DNA of 19,403 nucleotides. It comes from Burkholderiales bacterium. Its GTDB lineage: Bacteria; Pseudomonadota; Gammaproteobacteria; Burkholderiales; Burkholderiaceae. How positions within the stretch are numbered: position 1 is the first letter of the stretch; each line of letters begins with the position of its first letter. The stretch covers positions 1-19,403 of the forward strand of contig CANBUA010000057.1 in the NCBI GenBank assembly GCA_947372535.1, read 5' to 3'. Made by a program: the position numbers and the translations under genes. Shown piece by piece: positions 7,484 to 15,799 of this stretch. The notes below the pieces were generated by a model. It did not search any database. It had not been told where the DNA came from and saw only the letters and a list, made by a program, of their open reading frames with translations.

Positions 7484-7648
7484 ATGGATGCCAGCGGTGG
7501 TTGTGGTCGCCTGACTGCACTTCACCCAAAAGATCGCGATCTGCGAAAACCTGCCTGTGGCGCAGGCTGCAGCGCAAGGCAAATGGACGATGGCCATGCA
7601 ACATGCACAAGCCAGCATTCGCCTGTGAGGCCCCGTCTGCGTGGGCGA
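7484..7648. other. Convergent intergenic region with palindrome and hairpin
   Basis: This 165-base gap separates two convergent genes. It holds the perfect 12-base palindrome AGATCGCGATCT (7531-7542). A short hairpin, GCCTG-TGGCG-CAGGC (7553-7567), follows. Neither has a T tract on either strand, so a factor-independent terminator is not shown. No ORF with coding character is seen here. Confidence 0.4.
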
Positions 7649-8584
7649 TCAGGCCGTCCAGGCCAGCCAGAGCGGCGTCGTGATGGCCGCCGTAGCCGTC
7701 GACATGACCAAGCTGGCCGCCACCGGGCCTTCCAGTGCCTTGAACTGACGCGACATCAAATACACGTTGGCGCCGGTGGCAATCGACGCCAGCAAGGTCA
7801 CGGCCCTGGTCTCCATGTCACCCAGCCCCAAACCGCGGGCCAGGGCCCACACCACCGCGGGCTGCAGCACCAACTTGATGGTGCACATGGCCATGCTCGT
7901 GCGCCAATGGGCGCGGATGCCGTGTGCCGCCAAGCCCATGCCGAGGGTCAGCAGGGCCAAAGGGCCTGCTGTCTGGCCGACCCATTGCAAAGGTGTGTGC
8001 AGCCATTCGGGCATGACCCAGCCACTCAAGCCCACGGCCGTGCCGCTGAGGATGCCCACGATCACCGGATTGCGAAGCACCCCTTTGAGCGTGGCACCAA
8101 AGCCCGCCATCGAGGGGCGCCCCTGTTTGGCCCACTCCACTGACACGGTGGCCAGCGTCCACAGGGTCAGCGAATTGAACACCAGCACCAGCGCCACGGT
8201 GGGCATGGCCCGGTCTCCCAAGGTGGACTGGGCCAGGGGAATGCCCAGCAGCACGTTGTTGGAAAAAATGCCCGCCAGCGCAAACAGCGACTGCGACACC
8301 CCATCGAGCCCGAACACCCGCCAAGCCAGCCAGCGCCCAAAGCCAAACACCAGCAGGCAGCCCCCGAAAAACGCCAGCAGCACGCGCGGGTCCACTGGCG
8401 GCAGGCGCGACAGGTCGCTCATCAAGCCAAACAGCAGGGCCGGCAGGGCCACGCCAAACACAAAGCGCGACAGCGCCTCATGCAAGCTGCGGGGCCCGGG
8501 CCACCACCGGCTCAGGCACCACCCAGCACCCACCAGCGCGAACATCGGGGCGCACAGCAGGGTGTAATGCAGCAGCGCTGGCAT
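7649..8584 (-). CDS. AEC-family (auxin efflux carrier-type) permease
   Basis: A 311-residue inner-membrane protein with about ten predicted helices in two halves separated by a short hydrophilic region near residues 155-170. Features of the AEC / PF03547 family include ALPALLFGLM in the third-helix region, GIFSNNVLLGIPLA with the paired Asn (about 125-138), the RNPVIVGILSGTAVGL stretch opening the second half, and ATGANVYLMSRQF near the C-terminus. Members export or import organic acids such as malate or malonate; the substrate here is unknown. It starts 26 bases after the PBP1A stop on the same strand, so the two may share a transcript. No clear ribosome binding site precedes the ATG at 8584. 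The helical count is by eye. Confidence 0.87.
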   Translation of the reverse strand: MPALLHYTLLCAPMFALVGAGWCLSRWWPGPRSLHEALSRFVFGVALPALLFGLMSDLSRLPPVDPRVLLAFFGGCLLVFGFGRWLAWRVFGLDGVSQSLFALAGIFSNNVLLGIPLAQSTLGDRAMPTVALVLVFNSLTLWTLATVSVEWAKQGRPSMAGFGATLKGVLRNPVIVGILSGTAVGLSGWVMPEWLHTPLQWVGQTAGPLALLTLGMGLAAHGIRAHWRTSMAMCTIKLVLQPAVVWALARGLGLGDMETRAVTLLASIATGANVYLMSRQFKALEGPVAASLVMSTATAAITTPLWLAWTA

Positions 8585-8610
8585 CGGCTGCGATCAGTCA
8601 GCGCCAGGCA

Positions 8611-10989
8611 TCAAGGCACCGCGTGCACAACAGGTGCCGAGGCCGAGCTGGCTGCGCCAACGACCTCTCCCGCTCCTTCGAGGGTCTCTGACGCCGCCGG
8701 GCTGGGCGGTGTTGGGATCATGGCCGGGGTGATTTCTTGTTCGTCCATCCCCAGTGCGCGGATGAAGCCGCCATTGGCCCACTCGGCATACCGCCAACCA
8801 CCTTCGGTGTGCACGACCCCGTCGGGCACATCCAACTCCTTCACGGGTTGGCGGGCCAAGGCCGTGGCCATGAACTGAATCCAGGCCGGCAGGGCCAGCG
8901 AGCCGCCCGATGCGTGGCTGCCCAGGCTGCGTGGCGTGTCATAGCCCAACCACACCACGGCCACCAGGTTGGGCTGAAAGCCAGCGAACCAGGCATCGAA
9001 CACGTCGTTGGTCGTGCCCGTCTTGCCAAACAGGTCGGGTCGACGCAGTTGCGCTTGTGCCTTGGCGGCCGTGCCACTGCGGGCGACCTCCTGCAGCAGC
9101 GTCGAGGTCAGGAACGCATTGCGGGCGGGGATCACGCGCTGCCCTTCGCCCGCATTCGGCGTGGGTGCTTCGAACACCGTCTTGCCTTGCGCATCGCTGA
9201 TGCGTTTGATCACCACCGGGTTGACCTTCAGTCCACCGTTGGCGATGACCGCATACGCACCCGCCATCTGCAGCGGCGTGGTCGATCCAGCGCCCAAGGC
9301 CAGTGTCAGGTTGTCCGGTTGTTTGTCCACGTCGAAGCCGTAGCGACCTGTCCATTGCCGTGCGGCCTGGGGGCCCAGCAGCTGAACGAGGCGGATGCTG
9401 ACCATGTTTTTGGACTTGGCCAAGCCGGTGTGCAGGGGGATCAGTCCGTCAAAGGTGCCGTCGGCATTCTGCGGACTCCAGTCGCCCACATTGGTCAAGG
9501 GCGCGTCGTTGACCAGGGTCTCGGGCATCACGCCGTTTTCCATGGCCGCGGCGTACAAAAATGGCTTGTAGCTAGAGCCTGGCTGACGCCAACCTTGGGT
9601 CACGTGGTTGAACTGGTTTTCACGGAAGTCAAAACCGCCCACCATGGCCCGAACCTCCCCATTGCGCGGGTCCACTGCCACCAGGGCGCCTTCGGCTTCG
9701 GGCCACTGAGTGATCGTCCAGTCTTTGCCCTGCTGCATCACACGCACCACTGAACCCCGGCTGATCTTCAAGGCATTGCTGGCTTTGGGCGACAACCCAC
9801 TTTGCACTTGCCTCAAACCCTTGCCGTTCACCACGGCCACTTCGCCAGAGGCCAGCACCACCATCACCTGCTTGGCGTTGGCTCGCGTCACGATGGCGGC
9901 ATGCAGTACCTCGTCGTCGTTGGTTTCGGCCAGTTGCTGGGACACGGCCGGATCGGACTCGTCCAGGTTGTCATCCAGGTCAAGCTGGTCTTCCGGGCCT
10001 CGCCATGGCTGGCCCAACTCCCGATCGATCAGGGTCTTGCGCAAGGCCTTCCAAGCTGCCTGTTGCTCGTTGGCGCGCAAGGTCGTTACCACCTTGAAAC
10101 CCTCGGTATAGGCTTTTTCGCCGTAGCGCGCATACACCTGCTGGCGTGCCATCTCGGCCACGTACTCGGCGTGCACGTCCACATCGCCCGGGTTGCGCAC
10201 ATTGAGCTTTTCGGCTTTGGCGACTTCGTACTGGGCCTCGTCCAAAACCCCGGCACTGCGCATGCGTGACAGGGCCACCAATTGGCGTGCCCTTGCTCGC
10301 TCGGGGTTTTTGATCGGGTTCACGTTGGCCGGGTTTTGCGGCAGGCCAGCCAGCATGGCGCACTCGGCCGCGCTGAGGTCCTTCAAGGGCTTGCCAAAAT
10401 AGGTTTGTGACGCTTCGGCAAATCCATAAGCGCGTGCGCCCAGGTAGATCTGGTTCATGTACAGGGCCAGGATCTGATCCTTGCCCAGCTCGCGCTCGAT
10501 CTTGAGTGAGAGCATCGCCTCCTTGAGCTTGCGGCTCAGCGTCTTTTCTCGCGTCAGCAAGAAGGTGCGCGCCACCTGCTGGGTGATGGTCGACGCACCT
10601 TGCGTGCGTCCGCCGGTGACGTTCGACACCACCGCGCGCAACACGCCAATGGGGTCGATGCCAACGTGGTCGTAAAAGCGAGCGTCTTCAACGGCCAGAA
10701 GGCTGTCGCGCATCAGCTTGGGGATCTGATCGATCGGCAGGTACTGGCGCTTCTCGCTGCCAAAGCCCCCGATCTCGACGCCATCGGCGGTGTAGACGCG
10801 CAGGGGCTGTTTGGGCTGGTAGTTCGCCAGGCCCGAGGTGTCAGGCAGCATGGGGTAGAGCACGGCCACGCTGACCAGCAGCGCCACGCAGGCGGCTCCG
10901 ACCGCCCCCAAAGCCACCTTGGCGATCAGGCGCCATCGTTGTTTCAACCAGGGCAGGACAAATGTGTGGGGCAGGGCCGCGTCGCTCAT
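8611..10989 (-). CDS. mrcA: Penicillin-binding protein 1A, bifunctional peptidoglycan synthase
   Basis: A 792-residue class A PBP that polymerises and crosslinks peptidoglycan on the outer face of the inner membrane. A cytoplasmic N-terminus and one membrane helix (about 22-46) are followed by the GT51 glycosyltransferase domain. This has catalytic Glu101 in AVEDARFYDH and the GASTITQQVAR motif (131-141). An OB-like insert covers roughly 320-430. The transpeptidase domain shows SSYK (Ser472, Lys475), SKN (526-528) and KTGTTND (656-662). The C-terminus is a low-complexity Pro/Ala/Ser/Glu tail (about 755-792). The start at ATG 10989 gives the expected MSDAALP N-terminus; the frame is open to a TTG at 11004. 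In many proteobacteria the gene sits opposite pilMNOPQ, but here a small unknown ORF takes that place. The gene is also called ponA. Confidence 0.96.
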   Translation of the reverse strand: MSDAALPHTFVLPWLKQRWRLIAKVALGAVGAACVALLVSVAVLYPMLPDTSGLANYQPKQPLRVYTADGVEIGGFGSEKRQYLPIDQIPKLMRDSLLAVEDARFYDHVGIDPIGVLRAVVSNVTGGRTQGASTITQQVARTFLLTREKTLSRKLKEAMLSLKIERELGKDQILALYMNQIYLGARAYGFAEASQTYFGKPLKDLSAAECAMLAGLPQNPANVNPIKNPERARARQLVALSRMRSAGVLDEAQYEVAKAEKLNVRNPGDVDVHAEYVAEMARQQVYARYGEKAYTEGFKVVTTLRANEQQAAWKALRKTLIDRELGQPWRGPEDQLDLDDNLDESDPAVSQQLAETNDDEVLHAAIVTRANAKQVMVVLASGEVAVVNGKGLRQVQSGLSPKASNALKISRGSVVRVMQQGKDWTITQWPEAEGALVAVDPRNGEVRAMVGGFDFRENQFNHVTQGWRQPGSSYKPFLYAAAMENGVMPETLVNDAPLTNVGDWSPQNADGTFDGLIPLHTGLAKSKNMVSIRLVQLLGPQAARQWTGRYGFDVDKQPDNLTLALGAGSTTPLQMAGAYAVIANGGLKVNPVVIKRISDAQGKTVFEAPTPNAGEGQRVIPARNAFLTSTLLQEVARSGTAAKAQAQLRRPDLFGKTGTTNDVFDAWFAGFQPNLVAVVWLGYDTPRSLGSHASGGSLALPAWIQFMATALARQPVKELDVPDGVVHTEGGWRYAEWANGGFIRALGMDEQEITPAMIPTPPSPAASETLEGAGEVVGAASSASAPVVHAVP

Positions 10990-11132
10990 GCAGGGTCCAT
11001 TCAAACCAGAGGTTGGCGATTATCCCCCGCCCCTTCCGGGCATCGAGGTAAACCACCCGGGTTTGTGCTCACCCACCTCGGGCTGCAATTCGACACACTG
11101 TGACAAGGAGCATGTTTTTTCTTGGAGCAAAA

Positions 11133-11429
11133 ATGTCGCCACACAGTCCCTTGAGACGATCTCCTTACCGCCGGCGCATGACCTGGGTGGCACTCGTGAT
11201 GCTGATGGCAGCGGGAGGGCGTTGGCTCTACCAAGATGGACAGCCCCTGCAGCCCATGGCGGTGTCTGCCGGGCCCTTGCAGCCCTTGGGTTCGGTGTTG
11301 CCGGCCTCTTTGGGGCCGGCCGAACATCCGGTGGCCCGCAGCCTCGATGCCATTGCGGCGCAGCCGGGCGCATCCCAAAGCATGGTGCTCGAGCTGCCGG
11401 CCATCGGCCCTTTGGCGGCTGGCAAGTGA
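11133..11429 (+). CDS. Small membrane-anchored protein of unknown function
   Basis: A 98-residue ORF divergent from the PBP1A gene. It begins with an Arg-rich segment (SPLRRSPYRRR, 5-15). One hydrophobic helix (about 16-30) follows, and the remainder is rich in Pro, Ala, Leu and Gly without cysteine or any motif I recognise. The basic start and hydrophobic segment predict an inner-membrane anchor with the tail in the periplasm. GGAG lies 6 bases before ATG 11133, and an efficient terminator begins right after the stop. Both support a real gene. The frame is open to 11100 but those codons have no good start signal. No function can be assigned. Confidence 0.6.
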   Translation: MSPHSPLRRSPYRRRMTWVALVMLMAAGGRWLYQDGQPLQPMAVSAGPLQPLGSVLPASLGPAEHPVARSLDAIAAQPGASQSMVLELPAIGPLAAGK

Positions 11430-11432
11430 ATG

Positions 11433-11468
11433 AAAAAGGCCCGCACGGATCGCTCCGGCGGGCCTTTT
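11433..11468. terminator. Bidirectional terminator between the 98-aa ORF and acnB
   Basis: AAAAGGCCCGC (11434-11444) and GCGGGCCTTTT (11458-11468) are perfect inverted complements. The stem extends inward through CGGA/TCCG (11446-11449/11454-11457). It gives a T run on the plus strand (four T) and on the minus strand (five T). It can therefore end both the plus-strand small ORF and acnB, whose stop codon is 52 bases away. Confidence 0.9.
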
Positions 11469-11520
11469 GACTGACTGGGAGGATGGGGCTGGCCCCACCT
11501 ACCCGTTCAGTGCCTCAAGT

Positions 11521-14106
11521 TCAGGCAGACACGGTCTTGGCCTTGTCGGCGTATTCCGTGATCTGGTCAAAGTTCAGGTATTTGTAGATCTGGGCGCTGG
11601 ACGCGTCCAGTACGCCCACACCGGCCATGTACTCTTCCTTGGTCGGGATGCGACCCAGGCGTGAGCAGATGGCGGCCAGTTCGGCCGAGCCCAGGTACAC
11701 GTTCGAGTTCTTGCCCAGGCGGTTCGGGAAGTTACGCGTGCTGGTCGAGAAGACGCTGGCGCCTTCCTTCACTTGAGCCTGGTTGCCCATGCACAGCGAG
11801 CAGCCGGGCATTTCCATGCGGGCGCCAGCAGAGCCCAGAACGCCGTAATGGCCTTCTTCGCTCAGCTGTTGTGCGTCCATCTTGGTCGGTGGGGCGACCC
11901 ACAGCTTGACGGGGATGTCGCGCTTGCCTTCAAGCAGCTTGGAAGCGGCGCGGAAGTGACCGATGTTGGTCATGCAAGAGCCAATGAACACTTCGTCGAT
12001 CACGGTGCCAGCCACGTCCGACAGCGTCTTGACGTCATCGGGGTCGTTCGGGCAGGCCAAGATGGGCTCGTGGATGTCGGCCAGGTCGATCTCGATCACG
12101 GCGGCGTATTCGGCGTCGGCGTCACCCTTCATCAACTGTTGGTCGGCCAACCAAGCTTCTTGAGCGGCGATGCGGCGTTGCAGCGTGCGCGCGTCTTCGT
12201 AGCCGTTGGCGATCATGTTCTTCATCAGCGTGATGTTGCTGTTGAGGTACTCGGCGATCGGCTCCTTGTTCAGGTGCACGGTGCAGCCAGCAGCAGAACG
12301 CTCAGCCGACGCATCAGACAGCTCGAACGCTTGCTCGACCTTCAGGTCTGGCAGGCCTTCGATTTCGAGGATGCGGCCCGAGAAGATGTTCTTCTTGCCT
12401 TGCTTGGCCACGGTCAGCAGGCCAGCCTTGATGGCGTACAGGGGGATGGCGTTGACCAGATCACGCAGGGTGATACCAGGCTGCATCTTGCCCTTGAAGC
12501 GAACCAGCACGGACTCAGGCATGTCCAGGGGCATCACGCCCGTGGCAGCGGCGAAAGCCACCAAGCCGGAGCCAGCGGGGAAGCTGATGCCGATGGGGAA
12601 GCGGGTGTGCGAGTCGCCACCGGTGCCGACGGTGTCGGGCGTCAGCAAGCGGTTCAGCCAGCTGTGGATCACGCCGTCGCCTGGGCGCAGCGAGACGCCA
12701 CCGCGGGTGCTGATGAACTCGGGCAGCTCGTGGTGCATTTTCACGTCCACGGGCTTGGGGTAAGCGGCCGTGTGGCAGAACGATTGCATGACCAGGTCGG
12801 CCGAGAAGCCCAGGCAAGCCAGGTCCTTCAGCTCGTCGCGGGTCATCGGGCCGGTGGTGTCTTGCGAACCGACCGAGGTCATCTTGGGTTCGCAGTAGGT
12901 GCCAGGGCGCACGCCTTGGCCAGCGGGCAAACCGCAAGCCTTGCCGACCATCTTCTGGGCCAGCGAGAAGCCCTTCTTGGTGTCGACAGGGGCGACGGGC
13001 AGGCGGAACAGGGTGCTGGGGGCCAGGCCCAGGGCTTCACGGGCCTTGGCGGTCAGGCCACGGCCGATGATCAGGGGGATGCGGCCGCCAGCGCGCACTT
13101 CGTCGAACAGCACGTCGGACTTGACCTTGAACTCGGCGATGACTTCACCGTTCTTCAGGGCCTTGCCGTCGTAGGGGCGCAACTCGACCACGTCGCCCAT
13201 GTCCATCTTGGAGACGTCGAGTTCGATCGGCAGGGCGCCAGCGTCTTCCATGGTGTTGTAGAAGATCGGGGCGATCTTGCTGCCCAGGCAGACACCACCG
13301 AAGCGCTTGTTGGGCACGAAGGGGATGTCTTCGCCCGTGAACCACAGCACCGAGTTGGTGGCGGACTTGCGCGAGGAACCGGTGCCGACCACGTCACCGA
13401 CGTAGGCCACCAGGTTGCCCTTGGCACGCAGGTCTTCGATGAACTTGACCGGGCCGCGCTTGCCGTCTTCTTCAGGCGTGATGCCGTCGCGCTTGTTCTT
13501 CAGCATGGCCAAAGCGTGCAGCGGGATGTCCGGGCGGCTCCAGGCGTCAGGGGCGGGCGACAGATCGTCGGTGTTGGTTTCGCCGGTCACCTTGAAGATG
13601 CCCACGGTGATGCTGGCGGGCACTTCGGGGCGCGAGGTGAACCATTCGGCATCGGCCCAGCTTTGCAGCACGCCCTTGGCGTTGGCATTGCCCTTGTCGG
13701 CCTTTTCCTTCACATCATGGAAGGCGTCGAACATCAACAGGGTCTTCTTCAGCGCCGCAGCGGCGATGCCGCCCACGGTGGCGTCGTCCAGCAGGTCGAC
13801 CAGGGGGGCGATGTTGTAGCCGCCCAGCATGGTGCCCAGCAACTCGGTGGCCTTTTCGCGGCTGATCAGCGCGCACTTTTCAGTGCCGTGCGCCACAGCG
13901 GCCAGGTAAGAGGCCTTGACCTTGGCAGCGTCGTCCACACCAGCCGGCACGCGGTTGACGATCAGGTCCACCAGGGTGGCTTCTTCGCCAGCGGGCGGGT
14001 TCTTGAGCAGCTCGATGACTTCGCCGGTTTGCTTGGCGGTCAGGGGCAGAGGGGGAATACCCAGCGCGGCGCGCTCGGCAACGTGTTGGCGATAGGCTTG
14101 CAACAT
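11521..14106 (-). CDS. acnB: Aconitate hydratase B (bifunctional aconitase / 2-methylisocitrate dehydratase type)
   Basis: An 861-residue cytoplasmic [4Fe-4S] enzyme interconverting citrate and isocitrate in the TCA cycle. In several bacteria AcnB also hydrates 2-methyl-cis-aconitate in the methylcitrate cycle. The domain order is that of AcnB: a HEAT-like helical N-terminal domain (about 1-160), the swivelling domain (about 165-370) with GTGSSRKSA, then the catalytic domains. The cluster ligands are Cys711 (IGSCMTNIG), Cys769 and Cys772 (PGCSLCMGN), essentially the E. coli positions 710, 769 and 772. Length also matches E. coli (865). ATG 14106 is preferred because AGGTGA lies 5 bases upstream and [20 protein letters not shown] is a usual AcnB start. 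E. coli AcnB binds its own mRNA when the cluster is lost; no such element could be checked here. Confidence 0.97.
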   Translation of the reverse strand: MLQAYRQHVAERAALGIPPLPLTAKQTGEVIELLKNPPAGEEATLVDLIVNRVPAGVDDAAKVKASYLAAVAHGTEKCALISREKATELLGTMLGGYNIAPLVDLLDDATVGGIAAAALKKTLLMFDAFHDVKEKADKGNANAKGVLQSWADAEWFTSRPEVPASITVGIFKVTGETNTDDLSPAPDAWSRPDIPLHALAMLKNKRDGITPEEDGKRGPVKFIEDLRAKGNLVAYVGDVVGTGSSRKSATNSVLWFTGEDIPFVPNKRFGGVCLGSKIAPIFYNTMEDAGALPIELDVSKMDMGDVVELRPYDGKALKNGEVIAEFKVKSDVLFDEVRAGGRIPLIIGRGLTAKAREALGLAPSTLFRLPVAPVDTKKGFSLAQKMVGKACGLPAGQGVRPGTYCEPKMTSVGSQDTTGPMTRDELKDLACLGFSADLVMQSFCHTAAYPKPVDVKMHHELPEFISTRGGVSLRPGDGVIHSWLNRLLTPDTVGTGGDSHTRFPIGISFPAGSGLVAFAAATGVMPLDMPESVLVRFKGKMQPGITLRDLVNAIPLYAIKAGLLTVAKQGKKNIFSGRILEIEGLPDLKVEQAFELSDASAERSAAGCTVHLNKEPIAEYLNSNITLMKNMIANGYEDARTLQRRIAAQEAWLADQQLMKGDADAEYAAVIEIDLADIHEPILACPNDPDDVKTLSDVAGTVIDEVFIGSCMTNIGHFRAASKLLEGKRDIPVKLWVAPPTKMDAQQLSEEGHYGVLGSAGARMEMPGCSLCMGNQAQVKEGASVFSTSTRNFPNRLGKNSNVYLGSAELAAICSRLGRIPTKEEYMAGVGVLDASSAQIYKYLNFDQITEYADKAKTVSA

Positions 14107-14164
14107 GGTGATCACCTGGAGTGGGTAGAGCTGTTATCCAAAGCACGCGCCAAGGCGGTGCATT

Positions 14165-14184
14165 GTTGGGCGATGTTGGGCAAT
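14165..14184. repeat. Imperfect 10-base tandem repeat upstream of acnB
   Basis: Two adjacent copies, GTTGGGCGAT and GTTGGGCAAT, differ at one base. They lie 59-78 bases upstream of the acnB start, in the 201-base gap between acnB and the HD-GYP-like gene. The tandem placement in a likely promoter region would suit a direct-repeat regulator site, but chance is possible at this length. Confidence 0.3.
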
Positions 14185-14307
14185 GGCGGGCTTGTAGGCC
14201 CTGCGGGTGGACCGCTGGTCGCTGGGAATGCAAATTCCGTGCAGCCCGGTATTGTCGCTTACCCAGGGGCCGTTCGGCGGTGCTCGGGCGAAGAAAACAC
14301 GTCGGTT

Positions 14308-15651
14308 TCAGGGGGCCGGCTGGGCCGGCGGCGATGTGGCGGCGTCTGCCGTGGGCTCGGTGACCTCGCCCACCCGGGTGCGCACCTCCTGCAGGTAGCG
14401 CTCCAGCAGGGGCATGTCCGCTGCGGCCAACCGGGACACGCGTGAACGCATCTCGCGTTCCAGTTCACGCAGCCGCCAGCGCACCTCCATGAGCACGATG
14501 GCGACCTCGCGTTGCATGTCGGGCGATTCCTGGTTCAGCCAGGTGGCGTCGGGGTGCACGTCCAGCCCGGTACTGGACCAGGCCCGGCGGATGCGCTCGA
14601 AGCGCTCCAGGCCCTGGCTCCACAGGGCTTTGTATGGGGTGCTGGCTTTCAGCGTCAGGGGGGCGAACGCCGTCTGGACATCTGCGATGCGCTGAAACCG
14701 CTCGGCCACGGCCTGGGAGCTGGTCAGGGCCTGGCCCAGGTTGCCGGTGTCCATCAGCGCGTTGTCTTCGGCGCGACAGTCCTTGTAGGCCTGGCTCACC
14801 AGGTCAATCACCGGCCGGCTGAACTCGCCGGGGATCAGCTTGCAGGCGACATCGGCGTGTTGAAGGAAGCTGTCCTTGTTTTCCAGCAGGCCAGCCAGCA
14901 TTTCGGCAATGGCCAGGATCTGGGCCTCTGGCTTGGGCGGCGGCTGTTTGTGCCCCGCAGGGTAGCCAAATCCGTCCAGGCGTTCATGGTGATCGAGGAT
15001 CAGGGCGGCCGCGGGACGGGCCAGGCCGTTGAGGTCCTTGAGCAGGCCGTGGGCGACAATGGGGTGCGTCACGATGTGCCGCCATTCCACATGGGTCAGT
15101 GGCGTGCCGGTTTCCAGGTAACGGGGGTCGATGTAGAGCTCGCCCACGTCATGGGCCAGGCCGGCCACGAGCATCACCTTGAGCCCTTCAGGGTCATCGG
15201 GTGTCAGGCGCTTCAACAGGCTCATGGCAATGAGCGCCACGCGCAGTGCGTGGTCCAGCTTGCCGGCGCGGTGTTCGTTGTAGACCGTCATCAAGGTCTG
15301 CAGGCGGCCGGCAAAAGTGGCCTCGGCCAGCACGTGCATGGGCGAATGTGGGCCCTGGCCCGTCAGGGCGCGCAACACGGGATGGGTGTCCAGGAGCTGT
15401 TCTGCCACCGACAGGCAGCGGGCGCCGGTCACCCCGTCGGACACGGCCAGGCAGTCTTCCAGGGGTTTGGTGAGCTTGTGCTCCAGCAGCCGGTCCCGCA
15501 TGTTGCGGTGGATGGCGTAGCCCTTGGCGACCAGCTTCATGCCGGTGTTGGAGTAGATGTCTTCGGTGGCCTCGACCTGACGCTCCTCGGCGACGGTCAT
15601 GACGTTGTCGAGGTAGTGCTCGTTGACGCTGGTTTCGGTGGATGTGCTCAC
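14308..15651 (-). CDS. Stand-alone, divergent HD-GYP-type protein
   Basis: A 447-residue soluble protein when started at GTG 15651. The central HD domain shows His134 (KLDHALRVA), the His167-Asp168 pair (LAHDVGELYIDP) and a GYP-like segment HHERLDGFGYP at 221-231. HD-GYP proteins hydrolyse cyclic di-GMP with a di- or tri-metal centre. Here the usual HDxGK motif reads HDVGE, and the HHExxDGxGYP motif is kept. There is no receiver or membrane segment. The N-terminal 100 residues (with EDIYSNTGMKLVAKG) and the helical, Arg/Glu-rich C-terminal part are not matched to a domain I can name. The start is uncertain: the frame is open to TTG 15717, inside the flanking terminator, and the first ATG is at 15600; none has a good ribosome site. 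It could be an active phosphodiesterase or a c-di-GMP sensor. Confidence 0.75.
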   Translation of the reverse strand: MSTSTETSVNEHYLDNVMTVAEERQVEATEDIYSNTGMKLVAKGYAIHRNMRDRLLEHKLTKPLEDCLAVSDGVTGARCLSVAEQLLDTHPVLRALTGQGPHSPMHVLAEATFAGRLQTLMTVYNEHRAGKLDHALRVALIAMSLLKRLTPDDPEGLKVMLVAGLAHDVGELYIDPRYLETGTPLTHVEWRHIVTHPIVAHGLLKDLNGLARPAAALILDHHERLDGFGYPAGHKQPPPKPEAQILAIAEMLAGLLENKDSFLQHADVACKLIPGEFSRPVIDLVSQAYKDCRAEDNALMDTGNLGQALTSSQAVAERFQRIADVQTAFAPLTLKASTPYKALWSQGLERFERIRRAWSSTGLDVHPDATWLNQESPDMQREVAIVLMEVRWRLRELEREMRSRVSRLAAADMPLLERYLQEVRTRVGEVTEPTADAATSPPAQPAP

Positions 15652-15715
15652 GTTGGCCGTGCACGCGGTGCTACAAGGGGTGCATTGTGGGCATGTTGCG
15701 CTTTTTCCATCCAAC

Positions 15716-15751
15716 AAAAAAGCCCGTGGCCAGGAGGCAAACGGGCTTTTT
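15716..15751. terminator. Bidirectional terminator between the second lipase and the HD-GYP-like gene
   Basis: AAAAAGCCCGT (15717-15727) and ACGGGCTTTTT (15741-15751) are perfect inverted complements around a 13-base loop, with T runs on both strands. On the minus strand it lies 48 bases after the lipase stop, so it ends that transcript. It also means the HD-GYP-like gene needs its own promoter in the roughly 65 bases between here and its start. Confidence 0.9.
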
Positions 15752-15799
15752 CCGGAGCGCGCCCGGCGTGCCGGGCTTCACTGCAGGGCTGCGGTCAGC

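Noticed and set aside
7484..8143. 219-codon plus-strand frame after the membrane-anchored protein
   Set aside because: It lies mostly antisense to the AEC permease, has no ribosome site and a low-complexity Arg/His/Gln composition.
11773..14445. 890-codon open frame on the plus strand opposite acnB
   Set aside because: acnB on the minus strand is unmistakable. The antisense product is rich in His, Val, Gln and Gly with no family motif, as expected from the complement of strongly biased high-GC codons.
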